This document shows positions 47,736 through 60,213 of a DNA stretch of 64,000 nucleotides, in pieces. Location of the stretch: positions 310,001 through 374,000 of the forward strand of contig CBFFRP010000263.1 of NCBI GenBank assembly GCA_965644295.1, read 5' to 3'. Position 1 is the first letter of the stretch. Each line of letters opens with the position of its first letter. The DNA comes from Paraphysomonas bandaiensis. Its lineage: Eukaryota; Chrysophyceae. The position numbers were made by a program, and so were the translations under genes. The notes under the pieces were generated by a model, which was not told the origin of the DNA, made no database searches, and saw only the letters and a list, made by a program, of their open reading frames with translations.

Positions 47736-48202
47736 GAATGTCTGTTATTATCTAATGGACTAATAATAGACGGGGAATATGATAAAGTTATCTCAATAAA
47801 TGGATTTATTATTCATATTAAGGTTATACTACTACTCAGTTCTGACTATATATATATATGTACACGACTGTAACTGTACACAGTGTCTACATGTTTCTAT
47901 ATATGGGTATTATACACTACTGTATATGAGGTAATGGGTACAGTAATTGAAAACCGAAAAAAATGAAAGTTTGTATATCAGAAACCCCTGTTTTTGTTGG
48001 ATTGTATTGGAATACAGGAGGAAAAACATCACCCATATATAAAAAACAGTGATTTCGAGATTTTTTGAAACAAACAGATCTGTGTAATTCAATGAAATTC
48101 ATAATTACACAGGAGTAAAATCTTGATTTTTAATCTATTTTTGAGATTTTTTTGGAGAGTAAACAGAAACATCATACAGCACACAAACAGAGCAGCGAAT
48201 CG
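47736..48202. other. Intergenic, nothing recognised
   Basis: AT-rich upstream region of the methyltransferase gene. The short minus-strand frames near 47910-48102 have no support. Confidence 0.4.
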
Positions 48203-48372
48203 GCAGTCAGCATCTTATTTTTCGGAAATATACTGAAGCAAATATACTCTATATTACTGATATAGAACTACGGCTGGAATACATAAAATTGTTGTCTCAA
48301 TATTATAGGCATCTCTGAACAAAAATAAACAAAGGATGCTGATACGAGAGACAGTGAGAATAGTGTCATATT
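48203..48372 (-). mobile_element. Internally deleted derivative of the Crypton at 31905-34570
   Basis: Read on the minus strand, 48372-48225 matches the Crypton left end (about 31920-32055; GCATCCTTTGT, GATGCCT, TTGAGACAACAA, TATTCCAGCCG, TTTGCTTC, CCGAAAAATA). 48220-48203 then matches the right end (AAGATGCTGACTGCCGAT, about 34545-34562). The join falls in a shared AAATA, consistent with a microhomology deletion that removed the recombinase. Confidence 0.7.
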
Positions 48373-48530
48373 AAAGTATAGCTGGAATGAAGGGATACAA
48401 CTGCGGTAGAGTATGTTTTATTGTATTCATTCATGTATATCAAAGATAGTCCTTGTTAAACATACTCTTCCTCGTGTGCTGTCCTTCTCTCTCAGCTCTA
48501 TACATGTTTGTATCTATCGTATCATTGGAA

Positions 48531-49070
48531 TGGAAGGTACTCGTCGTGGTCGTCCACCCATAGCTACCACTGTTAATCACCACAATCAGATAAGGGTTGA
48601 TATTGACTATATGAGATATTTACATCTATCTTGGTCGATTATTGCCGAGAGCTCACGGCAACAGCGTAAAGAGAACGCATATTGGATCACGGTCGGACAT
48701 TACAGATCAGCATTGGATGAATTGGTGGAGGATATTCAACGTGAGTGACCATTCGGATAGAGGCGAGGTGATGATTTGGTTTTATATTTGCGATATTGGA
48801 GTGCAAGCGCCAAGATCTCGTGTCAGAGGGAGCACATATCGAGTAAACCCCAATAACGTCAATATCGGGCTGCTACAGCGGTATAGCGAGTCATGTATAA
48901 GGTGAAAGATCCACACCGCCTATGACACGTAGATGGTAACCATAAGATGAATGACTTTGGTATCGCCATTGAGGCTGGAATGGATGGGTTTTCACGGACC
49001 TACGTATTTGTGAAAGCGGCCTTGGCGGAGATGCATGCTTTATCGACATGGCGGATATGGTGTTACTACC
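48531..49070 (+). pseudogene. Integrase-core (rve) domain transposase pseudogene
   Basis: Starts M-E-G-T-R-R-G-R-P-P (AT-hook-like) then D-I-D-Y-M-R-Y-L and S-W-S-I-I-A-E-S, the helix-turn-helix start of eukaryotic integrase-core proteins. Frames change to give L-D-E-L-V-E-D-I, then G-V-Q-A-P-R-S-R-V-R, then K-D-P-H-R-L-stop-H-V-D-G-N-H-K and G-M-D-G-F-S-R-T-Y-V, where the stop (TGA) replaces the usual Trp. The first catalytic Asp motif (H-V-D-G-N-H-K) is present; later catalytic residues are lost. Frameshifts plus the stop mark it as dead. Confidence 0.6.
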
Positions 49071-50805
49071 GAAGGATAAAGACAGCAGTGTAAAGCAAGC
49101 TTGTTAGTAATTATACTAAAATACAATCCAAGGCGTACGTACGTACTTGTAGCTTGTTGAAGTATATCGCCAGTAGCTATGTGTGTAGCACTGAAATACA
49201 GATTCAGAAAGCTAGAACAATGAGAGTAGATATTAATATACAAAGAAACTAAAAATACAGTGTACGCTAAAGAATATATGATTTGTAGAGTAAAGCATTT
49301 GTGTTGGTGATTGATGTGTTACCACAATCACAGATCTGCAATATCACAATCTTACTCTATATCTCCAATACTAATCAGTGATCACTGCAATTTAGAATTT
49401 AGATTCATATTTTAATAAATTAAGGTACATTGAGGCAGTTTTTCTAAAGTATTACAAGTAAGCACCGTTCACCAACACTAAATAAAACGACGGCAGGTAA
49501 CTGAAACATTAAAAAATAGAACACATGAGGTGTAGTCACCCTCATGAAGTCAAGTCAGCCGCACCTTCATAATGAATGTCCAGTCTATTTCGTTCGGCTT
49601 TTGCCAACGCTGCGACTTGTAGTTTTGCGCTACCAGCGCACTTATCGCTTCCTGAGTCACTGGTGAAGAAAAGTTCTTCTCTTGCTACATTTTATTCATT
49701 CCCTTTCGTATGTATCCCCGTTATTTGCTATCTCAGGATCAATAAAATTTCTGTGTGAGGGTGGACATATCAACTCATCATTTGTTCATTTTTTTTCATC
49801 GTCCTGCTCACTGAATTTTAAATTGGCATCAAGTACCTTTCCACCATACAGTCCTCGTAGTGTTTTGTATTGGCGGAAAGTGGTATTTACTGTATACAGA
49901 TGACTCAGGACAGGACAGGGCAGATGAAGAAGTATGGGGAATTCTTTTTTTAGTGCATTAGAAAAGAGTAAATAGTTAGAATTTCGTATTCATAGGTACA
50001 GCATAATAAATATTTCTGGAGTTCCTTTACAATCATCAATGGTGCCTGTAAGTGAACTTTCTTAATTTACCCCCTTACGATTAAGTCTGAATTTCTTTTG
50101 GGAGTTGGGAAGCCAGTAGACATCGTCAGTGTCGTACACAGTTATGTCTATTGTTAAGGCGTTGCCTTGATCGGTCATAGTTACAGCTTTGGAATACTTT
50201 GCGTTTTTCGGCTTTCTTGTTACTACCGTTATGAAACTATACAGTTCGAACTTGGTTACTGCAGAGCTGGATGATGCTGATGGTGATGACGATGACGGCC
50301 ACGACGACACTCATACATACACTTCACCTTCAGTCCACCTGCACATATGTATGTGTGATAGTCATAACCAAGAATGAACTGAAACATAAGTTCGAACCGT
50401 ATAGCTTTCATAACGGTAGTAAAACGTTTGCCAAAAATTCATTGAAATGCTTGACAAGGACAGGACTTGTAACAGTCAATTAAGTCACAACATCGCCTAC
50501 GAATAGTGAATGTCTTTGGAGGCATATTTATACGAATGATTGATAGTAAACGATAGTGTTATTAACTTTGTTTAATCAGATTACAATAATGCCTTGTACT
50601 GTAATCTATCATTAGTATCACAGACTATACTCTTATAGCCCTTTGGACAATACTTACACTACATTAACGAGATTCGATACATTGGACTGACTATCTAGAT
50701 ATCTGGATATCTGGATATCGTAAGGAACTAGAGTGATTGCGATAAGTACTTTCGTAGTTTGGGATCTTGAAACTATTGTTTGTTGTAATGTTACTTTTAT
50801 TCTAG
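49071..50805. other. Unresolved region with short ORF fragments and a small inverted duplication
   Basis: Minus-strand fragments at about 49890-49800 (T-T-F-R-Q-Y-K-T-L-R-G-L-Y-G-G-K) and 50310-50062 (open 82 codons, D-T-D-D-V-Y-W-L-P-N-S-Q-K-K-F-R) look protein-like but could not be joined or assigned. 50212-50255 and 50381-50425 are imperfect inverted copies (TACCGTTATGAAACTATACA-type core), so part of this region folds back on itself. Confidence 0.35.
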
Positions 50806-51323
50806 GTTCACAAACTTTTGTACATATTGAGTGTAAATGCATTTGGACTCATCACCTATTTTAATGGTCCCCATCTTGGATCACAGCAAGATTTAGGTGC
50901 ATTTAGAGATAGCAATATCAGACCTGCCTTTGAGCAAACTTTTAAACGTTTCAATATACCACTTCACGAATTCGCCAAGATTGGCGACAAGATTTTCGTG
51001 CAGCGTCTTCCTTCTTTTTTAGCACTGCTGAAGAATCCTGCACCAGGAGACCAGGAGGAATTTGAAAGGATCGAGAGCACTTGTCGTACTGTGTGGAGTG
51101 GGTCAATGGAAAGATCACTGAAAATTGGAAATATATTACGTATAAGTCACAATTAAAAGTACAACTAAGTGATGTAGCAGTGCATATTGTGGTAGCAGCT
51201 ATATTGACCAATGCGTTCACACTATGCAATGGCGGCCAGACTGCAAATTATTTTAGTGATAGCGAAGGTAATCCTTTTGGTATGGAAATTCCCACGTTGG
51301 AGGAGTGGTTTGAAATCATTTGA
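50806..51323 (+). pseudogene. Harbinger-like DDE transposase pseudogene
   Basis: Reads Y-F-N-G-P-H-L-G-S-Q-Q-D-L-G-A-F-R-D-S, then a frameshift near 51085, then V-E-W-V-N-G-K-I-T-E-N-W-K-Y-I and H-I-V-V-A-A-I-L-T-N-A-F-T. This order and spacing is that of PIF/Harbinger DDE (DDE_Tnp_4) transposases, whose C-terminal block is V-E-W-x-F-G-x-(I/V)-x-x-x-W. Only the C-terminal half is present. No terminal repeats were found. Confidence 0.6.
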
Positions 51324-51404
51324 GTTTCAAGTCATATGGTATATATATTCTTTCGAACTTTTATAGTGATATTATTGGTAATTTGTAAAAGTATCCCTTG
51401 AGTT

Positions 51405-51610
51405 TTTCTGTATGGCATGATGTATAATTGTGTAATTGAAATGAGTTAATCGTATGCAATACGTGAATATAGTTGTAAAGGGTGAATATAGTTATAAAGG
51501 AAGTAGGTTCCGTTACTGATATATGTCTACATAAACTATTTATGAGTACGCATAGGATTGAATTGTGAACATAGGATTGCAGTTTGGTTAAGAAATTATT
51601 TCTTGAAAGG
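51405..51610 (+). repeat. Diverged copia LTR fragment, same family as 41082-45180
   Basis: Collinear with the 344-bp LTR (TGTGTAATTGAAATGAGTTA against TGTGCAATTGAAGTGAGTTA, then ATAGTTATAAAGGAA and GTTACTGAT). It shows many substitutions and lacks the ends. It is an older relative of the young insertion. Confidence 0.6.
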
Positions 51611-51883
51611 ACGTCTGTTTCAAAACTAATACTAGCTACTATACAAAATACAATCAAACGAAGCACAAACAATAATACATTTGAATTCATATATAGCGGT
51701 CGAGGTCATAGTAATTGGCGGCAGGGATGTCATTCCTTCTTTGTACATCACATTAAAATATTGTCAAGGCATCAGAACGTAGTAAATAATATATTATATC
51801 ATATATCACAATATACATACATTGCCATCATACATTATGTTTGAGTGTACATACATTGCGGCGTTGCGATTCGATTTTAGCGA

Positions 51884-52284
51884 GCTCAAGTTGAAGTTGA
51901 TCTGCTCGGTCCGTGATTTTTCAATTTCGAGTTGACCACGTTGGCGTTCTCTTTCAATTTCAATATTTTCATGTTGACGTTCTCGTTCAAGTTCTATCTT
52001 CTCATGTTCTGTGGCCACCAGTTCAGGCGAACGCAAGCCAGACACACGGTAAGTTTGGAGGGCGGCTTCGGGGCATCAGAAGGCCCATCTTCAGCTCCTT
52101 CATCACCCACCAAACTTACCGTGTGTCTGGCTTGCGTTCGCCTGAACTGGTGGCCACAGAACATGAGAAGATAGAACTTGAACGAGAACGTCAACATGAA
52201 AATATTGAAATTGAAAGAGAACGCCAACGTGGTCAACTCGAAATTGAAAAATCACGGACCGAGCAGATCAACTTCAACTTGAGC
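51884..52284. repeat. Perfect 175-bp inverted repeat with 51-bp spacer
   Basis: Arms 51884-52058 and 52110-52284 are exact reverse complements by eye. Each arm encodes, outward, a highly charged helix (E-H-E-K-I-E-L-E-R-E-R-Q-H) and contains a donor-like ACACGGTAAGTTT. Spacer 52059-52109 is unique. Confidence 0.9.
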
Positions 52285-52460
52285 TTCTTTGGCGGTTTAT
52301 CCTTACCTTAATAAATAGTAAATTTCATACCGTTGTAACAAGGCAAGGTAAGATTATACCATCTACTATATATATACAGATGATATAGTCCTGCAGTGAG
52401 ATAACTATGTATATAGTACATTACTGTCCTTACCAAGAGCACTATCAATGAGGTCCGCTC

Positions 52461-52570
52461 CCACAGCATATGTCGTCATCTTCTCTCTCGCCGCGCTGGC
52501 TTTGGCAGCTACCGTAGCTTCAAAGAACGCAACCTTAGCTGCACAATAGATTTACACATTCAAGTATGGA
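52461..52570 (-). CDS. Exon-like Ala-rich helix on the minus strand
   Basis: Flanked by ATTGTGCAG and GTAAGGAC, it reads A-K-V-A-F-F-E-A-T-V-A-A-K-A-S-A-A-R-E-K-M-T-T-Y. An upstream exon-like piece (S-N-F-E-S-I-H-A, about 52640-52600) joins in phase. Together with the charged helix of the neighbouring palindrome it may be part of one coiled-coil protein. The model is incomplete and the product unknown. Confidence 0.35.
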
Positions 52571-52639
52571 TATATACATTTGAAACATGTAAACCCATAC
52601 CTGCATGGATGGATTCAAAATTGGACTTAACGTTTGAGT

Positions 52640-52874
52640 ATGTAAAGGTATCATAATTTTACTACTCACTGTTTACGACAATGACAGCAGTAATTTACCC
52701 CAGTTCAATGGAAAACATCATAGAATTCGCTGTCAGCTCCTCCCTGGAGCGGCCATCAATTCGGAAAGGGTTTGCCGAGTCCTCTATGCTGACAGCGAAT
52801 TCTATGATATGCTCCATTAAACTGGGGTAAATTACTGCTGTCATCGTCTTGAACAGATTATGATACCTTTACAT
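52640..52874. repeat. Imperfect inverted repeat, arms about 90 bp, 50-bp spacer
   Basis: Arms 52640-52737 and 52788-52874 are reverse complements with several mismatches and an about 10-bp indel. Anchors are ATGTAAAGGTATCATAAT and GAATTCGCTGTCAGC. The spacer of 50 bp is almost the same length as in the palindrome 350 bp to the left. Confidence 0.85.
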
Positions 52875-53388
52875 ATGAGCTCTTATCCAGAAATGACTGA
52901 TGTCAACACCACAACACTTATGATATCTTAACATCGAACTGATGTCAACACCGAGCGAGTTCTACTCATTCCAAATGTACAAAATTACGCATCCATTTTT
53001 GTATTTAGGATTGGTTGGACAATTTGTACAAAAAAGCAAAAGTCCTTATCGCAATGCTGTGGTTTCAGGCAAATGCAATATTGCTTTTTTTGGTCCAACT
53101 AGCCCTTCATCCAAAAATGCGAAAGTTTTATCGCAATCACTCACCATATCTTGCTGTATTTTAGATTGCTGTACATACGGAGTGCTGATCCTCTGTAAAA
53201 ATACCACATTTTGAGTGCAATAATATACGTTTTCTAGAGTGAATGGATGTATTTTGACACAGATATCTGCTTGAAAGAACAAAGCAAAGATGTGAAATGA
53301 GATATGGAATAAACAGTCATATGATCGTCACAATGTATCCTCTTTATAGTCCTCAAGCTTCTCTTTTACTATAATTATCTTGAAGCAT

Positions 53389-54615
53389 ATGATTAATTAT
53401 CTGCGTATGCGTTGTATTACATATGAAGGATATAGAAAGACTAACGCTGTGACGATAGTACCACAGATACGAATACCACTATCAACTATTCTACCCCGTG
53501 TAAGCAATGGTATAGTAGTGGGGTTCGTTCAAGAAGGACGCTGTGTGCTTATTGTAAATACTGATAGTGTAGAGATTGCAGAGTTCTTTCCACTGACAGC
53601 TTTATCTAGAAAAAGGATGTATCTTGATCATCATTCAGACTCACCACTACAGGAGAAACGCTTTGTTATTATAGCCCATGAAGATTCATCCGTTGTTGCA
53701 ACTATAGTTACATGTGAGGACTTACTGGATAACCCCAATGGCACAGCTTTTGATGTGAGACTAAGGTTGTTTAGAGGGTGTAGCCTGTTGTACGATAAAC
53801 TTGTCAGTGCCACACTCCGAGGGCATTACATATACAAAGATTACTACCATAGCGAAAACCAGTCTAGTGTTGTGGTTGTCAATGGAGGGTTTCAATTATT
53901 ATTTTTTTTAGTTGAGCATACAGAAACGAATCCTAAATTTCTAAACTGTGGTGTAAGACTTTTGAGAGATTCGTTACGTGGTAGTTGCTTACTTACTCTC
54001 CGTGAGCCTTTTCCTTGTCAGTCAAAATGGGTATGGAGTTCTCTCTCTTCCTGTCGATGTAGAGAGTGTGTGGCTATTGACGGGGGTGAAGACTTAGGAG
54101 GAACAATTGTACAAGTTCAAATTGATTGTGATATTCTTGCAACAACGCTCATCCGACGGTGCTATCCATCTGTGTCCCTAACTCCTTCGAATTTTCTAAG
54201 TGAGACAAGGGTAATTGGTCCATGTGCTGACACTGGGGCAATTCTAGTTGCTCTCGCGGTATCTTTTTGCTATCAAGAGAGAGTTCTATTTATGGTGTGG
54301 CTACTCGCTATCTTGCCCTGGACGTATGAAGCAGCCGTGCTTAAGATTGAAGACCTGGCACAATTCGCTCGACAAAACGGACATGATACTCTACCGCCAG
54401 ATAAATGCTTGAGCAGGGCCTTGCATTTACAGCATGATATTGATAGATATGTGGATTATTTGCGTAAACGAGATCCGCATGTGCTGGGGTGGTGTAATAG
54501 TCGTAGCCGTGAGTTTGTAGCGCCTTCATTGTCCGGTGTCGTGAGAAGTGTGACAGAATTTAAACATCCGTTGACTCCATTTGTGCTGTTCAATGATGAA
54601 TTCGAATATGTTTGA
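53389..54615 (+). CDS. Unrecognised 408-aa protein, single exon
   Basis: An uninterrupted frame from ATG 53389 to TGA, much longer than chance in this AT-rich DNA. Predicted features are an N-terminal beta-rich part (G-I-V-V-G-F-V-Q-E-G-R-C-V-L-I-V), a Cys-rich patch (S-S-C-R-C-R-E-C-V), a hydrophobic stretch at about 283-306 (A-I-L-V-A-L-A-V-S-F-C-Y, F-M-V-W-L-L-A-I-L-P-W) and a charged helical C-terminus. The N-terminal strand pattern is vaguely like DCAF15/DET1 propeller proteins, too weak to name it. Confidence 0.55.
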   Translation: MINYLRMRCITYEGYRKTNAVTIVPQIRIPLSTILPRVSNGIVVGFVQEGRCVLIVNTDSVEIAEFFPLTALSRKRMYLDHHSDSPLQEKRFVIIAHEDSSVVATIVTCEDLLDNPNGTAFDVRLRLFRGCSLLYDKLVSATLRGHYIYKDYYHSENQSSVVVVNGGFQLLFFLVEHTETNPKFLNCGVRLLRDSLRGSCLLTLREPFPCQSKWVWSSLSSCRCRECVAIDGGEDLGGTIVQVQIDCDILATTLIRRCYPSVSLTPSNFLSETRVIGPCADTGAILVALAVSFCYQERVLFMVWLLAILPWTYEAAVLKIEDLAQFARQNGHDTLPPDKCLSRALHLQHDIDRYVDYLRKRDPHVLGWCNSRSREFVAPSLSGVVRSVTEFKHPLTPFVLFNDEFEYV

Positions 54616-55545
54616 GGTGTATATTTGTGAATGTGCTATATTTTTTGCTTCGGTAACCTGCATATTACTTTGGTCACATAGTGTTTTACAGTCGTGGAGT
54701 ATGAAGATACATACGACGTGAATTGTGATTAATATTTCTACTACTACTTGAACAGATACAGTATAAGTTGAAATATCAAAATTACTGCCGCTGAAAGTAG
54801 CACACTACGCTTTCTGGTAGCATACAAAGTACAGAGATCTTGGAATAAAATTGATATAAACACAATTTTTAAACTGAAATATCTGAGAAGATATTCAAAT
54901 AAATATAAAGAAGTAAATTATAATACAGTTACAAAAAAATTAAGTGCTGCAATGGAACCGCAGCTTTCATGTTTGAAACTGAGGAAGGCCTAAAACTAAT
55001 ATAAAACTCCACCAATTCTAAAGAGTTAAAAAATAGCTTGTGCGAAGAAACAATAGAAGGGAAGCGTCAACATTTTGCACGACGAACATATGATCACTAA
55101 CAACACTCATCCATTCAATGACTCTGTGGGGATAAAATGGTGGTATTTTTGCTACCTGTGATATCACATACAGTACAGCCAGCCCCTATCCTTAGTAGTA
55201 AGTCATCTACCGTCTACCTTCATGAGAAACTGATGAAGCACTGTTTAACGACATATACGTCGCTCTGAATACATACATATATTAAGTGGCTATGTGGGAG
55301 TATGCCTACATACATACGAGATGAGAGGGTGTGTGGCTCCTGTACCATATATATATCACTATATCCACTGATACAAACTCATGTAATCTGATGCTATATA
55401 GAGAGCCATAGACTCAAAGACACTCATTCTATATGAGCAACGACAAGATTATGACACACATCTGAGATAATCTCTGTAGCTGTTATGACTACAAAGCTGA
55501 GGTGATTGATACCTGCTGGACACAACTGTACAACATGCTCACACG
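54616..55545. other. Intergenic, nothing recognised
   Basis: AT-rich spacer with no supported gene. It ends at the terminal repeat of the block 55546-61334. Confidence 0.4.
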
Positions 55546-58205
55546 CGTTCTTAACAAAAAAAAACCTACCCACAAATCCTACCTTTTTCAAAACCTCGGT
55601 GGTGAGGTTTTGGGCTTTCGTTTTGCACCGTACTAACAAAAAAATCCTACCCATAAACCAGAGGATTTCGAAAACCTCTGCATTCGTCCACCAGGTTTGA
55701 ATATTTAAACAGTGTACAATAGAATTACTCGATAAATCATTATTATTCGATAGTATAAGGTTAACAATGGACACTTCTTCAGTTTCCAATGACACGGGTG
55801 GGTCTGTTGACCCTCAATAGGAAGCAGATATTGATGATATCGAGTCACCAACTCTTGGAACAATTGAAGGTCGAGGCTTCATCATTGACATATCAGACTT
55901 GAGTGAAGTTGTGACCTAAGAAGCGTTTCGAAGAGGGACTGTTCATTGCTGTTGGTAATTCGGCTCAGTTTTCCATGGTGAGATGAATCTCAGGAGTGAG
56001 TATCTACATAGAAACGTAGACGAGCTGTAGGAGCGTGGTGAAGGAATACAGGCAACAATTTCTGCGCGAGAAAACGAGCAAGGAATTACGGAATACGAGA
56101 TAGATCTTGCGGAGTGGGAGTTCGGAAAGCAGTTCCATCTAGCTGCGTCAATGAGAGCATCAAAGTATAGCCATGAGATAAACTGTTAGCCATGAAAACT
56201 ATTCGTAGTTCGTAGTATATAGTATTCACTAGCTTCAGCTCCACCCCCATCAGTAAATTTTGATGACAGTAGTGTAAAATATGATAGCTAGGATGTTGCG
56301 AACACTCACAGTTGGAAATGTTAACGACTGATGTGATGACTTTGCCATTATTAAAATACTTAACGATATATAACGGTAGTGAATTCAATTGTTGATAGCG
56401 TGGCGAATACATGGTAATGAAAGTGACACTTTTAATAAACAAATGCAATACGTGACGAGGGATATGTATACAGTCACACCTATTGCAACGTGCCCCAGGG
56501 GACATATCTGTGTTGGTCAACATTCAACATAAGGCAGCCAAAGAACTCTAGACTGGTGTCTAATATTTTGGAAGTCAATAATAATTGTTATTATCATCAT
56601 TTTCAGTGTTCTACACTGTTGATTACACACAGTCTCCCTACTCAACATAGTAACACAAATCACAGTCTTTACTCTTTCAAAGGAAGGATATAGAAGGACT
56701 AAATAATAAGTGTTACTTTTTCGGTCCTCTCCAACAAATCTCAGAAGATAATGTGCCATATATATATATCATGCTGCTGGGAGTAGATTTCCTCTTTCAT
56801 CATAGTTAACTCATGATGAATCTTCGGTATAATCTGGAATAAGTTGTTAGAGATAAGTTTGTATCGTCGACAGAGGATCGCCAACAGAGCGATCCTGAGT
56901 TCATTGCGATTCAGTATATACTATTCCCCATAGTACAGGTGGCATATAGTAATAGAAAAGGTTTGCTCAAATTTACCGCACTCCTTCGTCAGTGTCCAGC
57001 CCATAATATGGATCTTCAATACCAGACACTTCTTCACCACTATCACTGTCAACGTCCTTCATTAGCACATCCATGGTCAAGGGCTAAACCAGTTATAATA
57101 TGTGTTTAGTGTGCTCTATTTGTTGTATAATATCGATTCATATGGTACATCGACCAGACCATAGGTTTTGGACCCGAGGTTTTGAAGGACCACCCGGATG
57201 GTCGTTCAAAACCTCACCCCCCCATTTTTGGGTAGGTTTTGAAAACTCGTACTTTTATGCTACTCAGCCGTTACAAAATATGGCTGTGTGCTATTGTGAT
57301 AACATGTTTTTTGATGTTTCGTTTATGGTTCATATGAAAATCCACGTACAATTCGACTGTTGTTTCTGTATAGGGGAAATATGCTACTTTTAAATCACTG
57401 TAGGATTGTATAGGAGCAATACATATAGGATTGTACAGTACAGCAGTAGTGTATGGGATTGTACAGTGCAGGATGAACCATATGTATATATATATATAGA
57501 ATCTAGCTGTTATAGAACCATATCTATATATGAATACGATATACGTCATCCTGTCATTTAACCTCACAGTGAAGTAAGTAGAATACGATACAGTGCCATG
57601 TGGTCATTTGAGGTCACAATGAAGTAAGTATAGTACGATGCAGTGTGCTGTGTATTATTAATGGCATTATATATCCAGCAATATATAAGAGGAGCCTCTG
57701 ATACATAGTCCGTATGATCCTGAGGCATGAGTGTATAACTAGAGTGAAGAGCATTGTGTTTACGCTGAGAGTGTAAGGTGTGTATGTGTGTATTGTGTTG
57801 CTTTATTATTGATTGATGAGGTGTGAATGATGGTATGATGTCCCCATAGTGAGATGATCATATGTGGAGGTGCTAACTGTAGCTTACAGTACGGAACTAC
57901 TGCAGCATCCCTGAACATATATTATATATATGATATACCATTCATCCTGTCATTTGAGGTCACAATGAAGTAAGTATAGTACGATGCAGTGTGCTGTGTA
58001 TTATTAATGGCATTATATATCCAGCAATATATAAGAGGAGCCTCTGATGCATAGTCCGTATGATCCTGAGGCATGAGTGTATAACTAGAGTGAAGAGCAT
58101 TGTGTTTACGCTGAGAGTGTAAGGTGTGTATGTGTGTGTTGTGCAGCTTTTATTATTGTTTGATTATTATTACTTTTTTCAAATTAATTGAAGCTTGCTG
58201 ATATC

Positions 58206-59001
58206 TTACTTTCTAATTTTTATTTTGTTGGCTATGGTATTTATATTAATTGTAGCGGGTCGTTTAGGGTAGACATCGTACAGATCCTGTAGCAACTTAG
58301 TGTAGGCAGAATCGTACACTTCTTGTTCGTTGTCCCTTGTTATATCTTGTGCCCGAGTGATTTTGTTGTCGTGGATAGCTATGTCAAGTAGTTTTGACAT
58401 AACTTTTTTGCAACGGCTAAAGTTATTTCTGCAGGCTCTGGTTACTAGATCCACTGATGGTGCAATGAATCTATATGGACCAATGGCCATATATTTTTTT
58501 TTTTGATATAGATTTTTTTAGGGCTTCGTCCATTCCACCTGGCCATGGTGATCCTATTTTGTCCATGTCAGGACGATCGTAACAGTGCCACCATTTAAGG
58601 GCTGACTTATAGTTTTGATAAGTCTGTGCACTAACCGTTACTTTATTTGCAGCAGGGTTGTGAGTGTCAACTACAGCAGGATCATCAAGGTTCTCCACTG
58701 GGTCTTGCCCACCGTGTTTCCGCTTCTTTGGTAATGTGGTGTCTACAGAAATTTTTGCGAACAAGAGTTTAGCTGTTTGTACTGCCATTGGAAGTTTCAG
58801 TTTGAGAACATCTTTGGCTAGTCCAGTATGTTTCCTTGCCACTCCAGTCTCATCGACATCAAGAGCCACTTCACGTAACCCCTCAATGTCATTGATGAGT
58901 CTGGTCATAGTTCGGCAGCGGCTCAAATAGTCTCTCATTGAAGAATTTAGAATATTTCGTTCCTGCTGACCTTGCACTACCAAGCACAAGTCTTCCATCA
59001 C
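58206..59001 (-). pseudogene. Tyrosine recombinase N-terminal fragment, copy 1
   Basis: The frame 59001-58471 (176 codons) ends its homology with V-S-A-Q-T-Y-Q-N-Y-K-S-A-L-K-W-W-H and G-S-P-W-P-G-G-M-D-E-A-L-K-K-S-I, typical of the DNA-binding part of Crypton-like tyrosine recombinases. A poly(T) tract (58490-58505) then shifts the frame into 58490-58206 (94 codons). The catalytic domain is absent. Confidence 0.6.
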
Positions 59002-60213
59002 GATGATAGTAATTCAATTGAAATGTGAAATAGCTCAAATTGCTTAATACTGATAGTGTGTTAACCGCTATAGTTATGGACACTTTTAGACATCAAGCTA
59101 TGGCGATAACAGCACTAGCCTATAAATACACTGTACTACACAATACTGAGCTGTATAATACGGTACTGAACTGTATAATAGAATACTGATCTGTATAATA
59201 GAATAATGTAGATTGTGGTTTACAATTAGCACGATTTCGACCGTTTACTAAAACTCGTACTTTTATGCTACTCAGCCGTTACAAAATATGGCTGTGTGCT
59301 ATTGTGATAACATGTTTTTTGATGTTTCGTTTATGGTTCATATGAAAATCCACGTACAATTCGACTGTTGTTTCTGTATAGGGGAAATATGCTACTTTTA
59401 AATCACTGTAGGATTGTATAGGAGCAATACATATAGGATTGTACAGTACAGCAGTAGTGTATGGGATTGTACAGTGCAGGATGAACCATATGTATATATA
59501 TATATAGAATCTAGCTGTTATAGAACCATATCTATATATGAATACGATATACGTCATCCTGTCATTTAACCTCACAGTGAAGTAAGTAGAATACGATACA
59601 GTGCCATGTGGTCATTTGAGGTCACAATGAAGTAAGTATAGTACGATGCAGTGTGCTGTGTATTATTAATGGCATTATATATCCAGCAATATATAAGAGG
59701 AGCCTCTGATACATAGTCCGTATGATCCTGAGGCATGAGTGTATAACTAGAGTGAAGAGCATTGTGTTTACGCTGAGAGTGTAAGGTGTGTATGTGTGTA
59801 TTGTGTTGCTTTATTATTGATTGATGAGGTGTGAATGATGGTATGATGTCCCCATAGTGAGATGATCATATGTGGAGGTGCTAACTGTAGCTTACAGTAC
59901 GGAACTACTGCAGCATCCCTGAACATATATTATATATATGATATACCATTCATCCTGTCATTTGAGGTCACAATGAAGTAAGTATAGTACGATGCAGTGT
60001 GCTGTGTATTATTAATGGCATTATATATCCAGCAATATATAAGAGGAGCCTCTGATGCATAGTCCGTATGATCCTGAGGCATGAGTGTATAACTAGAGTG
60101 AAGAGCATTGTGTTTACGCTGAGAGTGTAAGGTGTGTATGTGTGTGTTGTGCAGCTTTTATTATTGTTTGATTATTATTACTTTTTTCAAATTAATTGAA
60201 GCTTGCTGATATC

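Noticed and set aside
51806-52311. Two separate genes encoding the same charged protein on opposite strands
   Set aside because: They are the two arms of one perfect palindrome, not independent genes.
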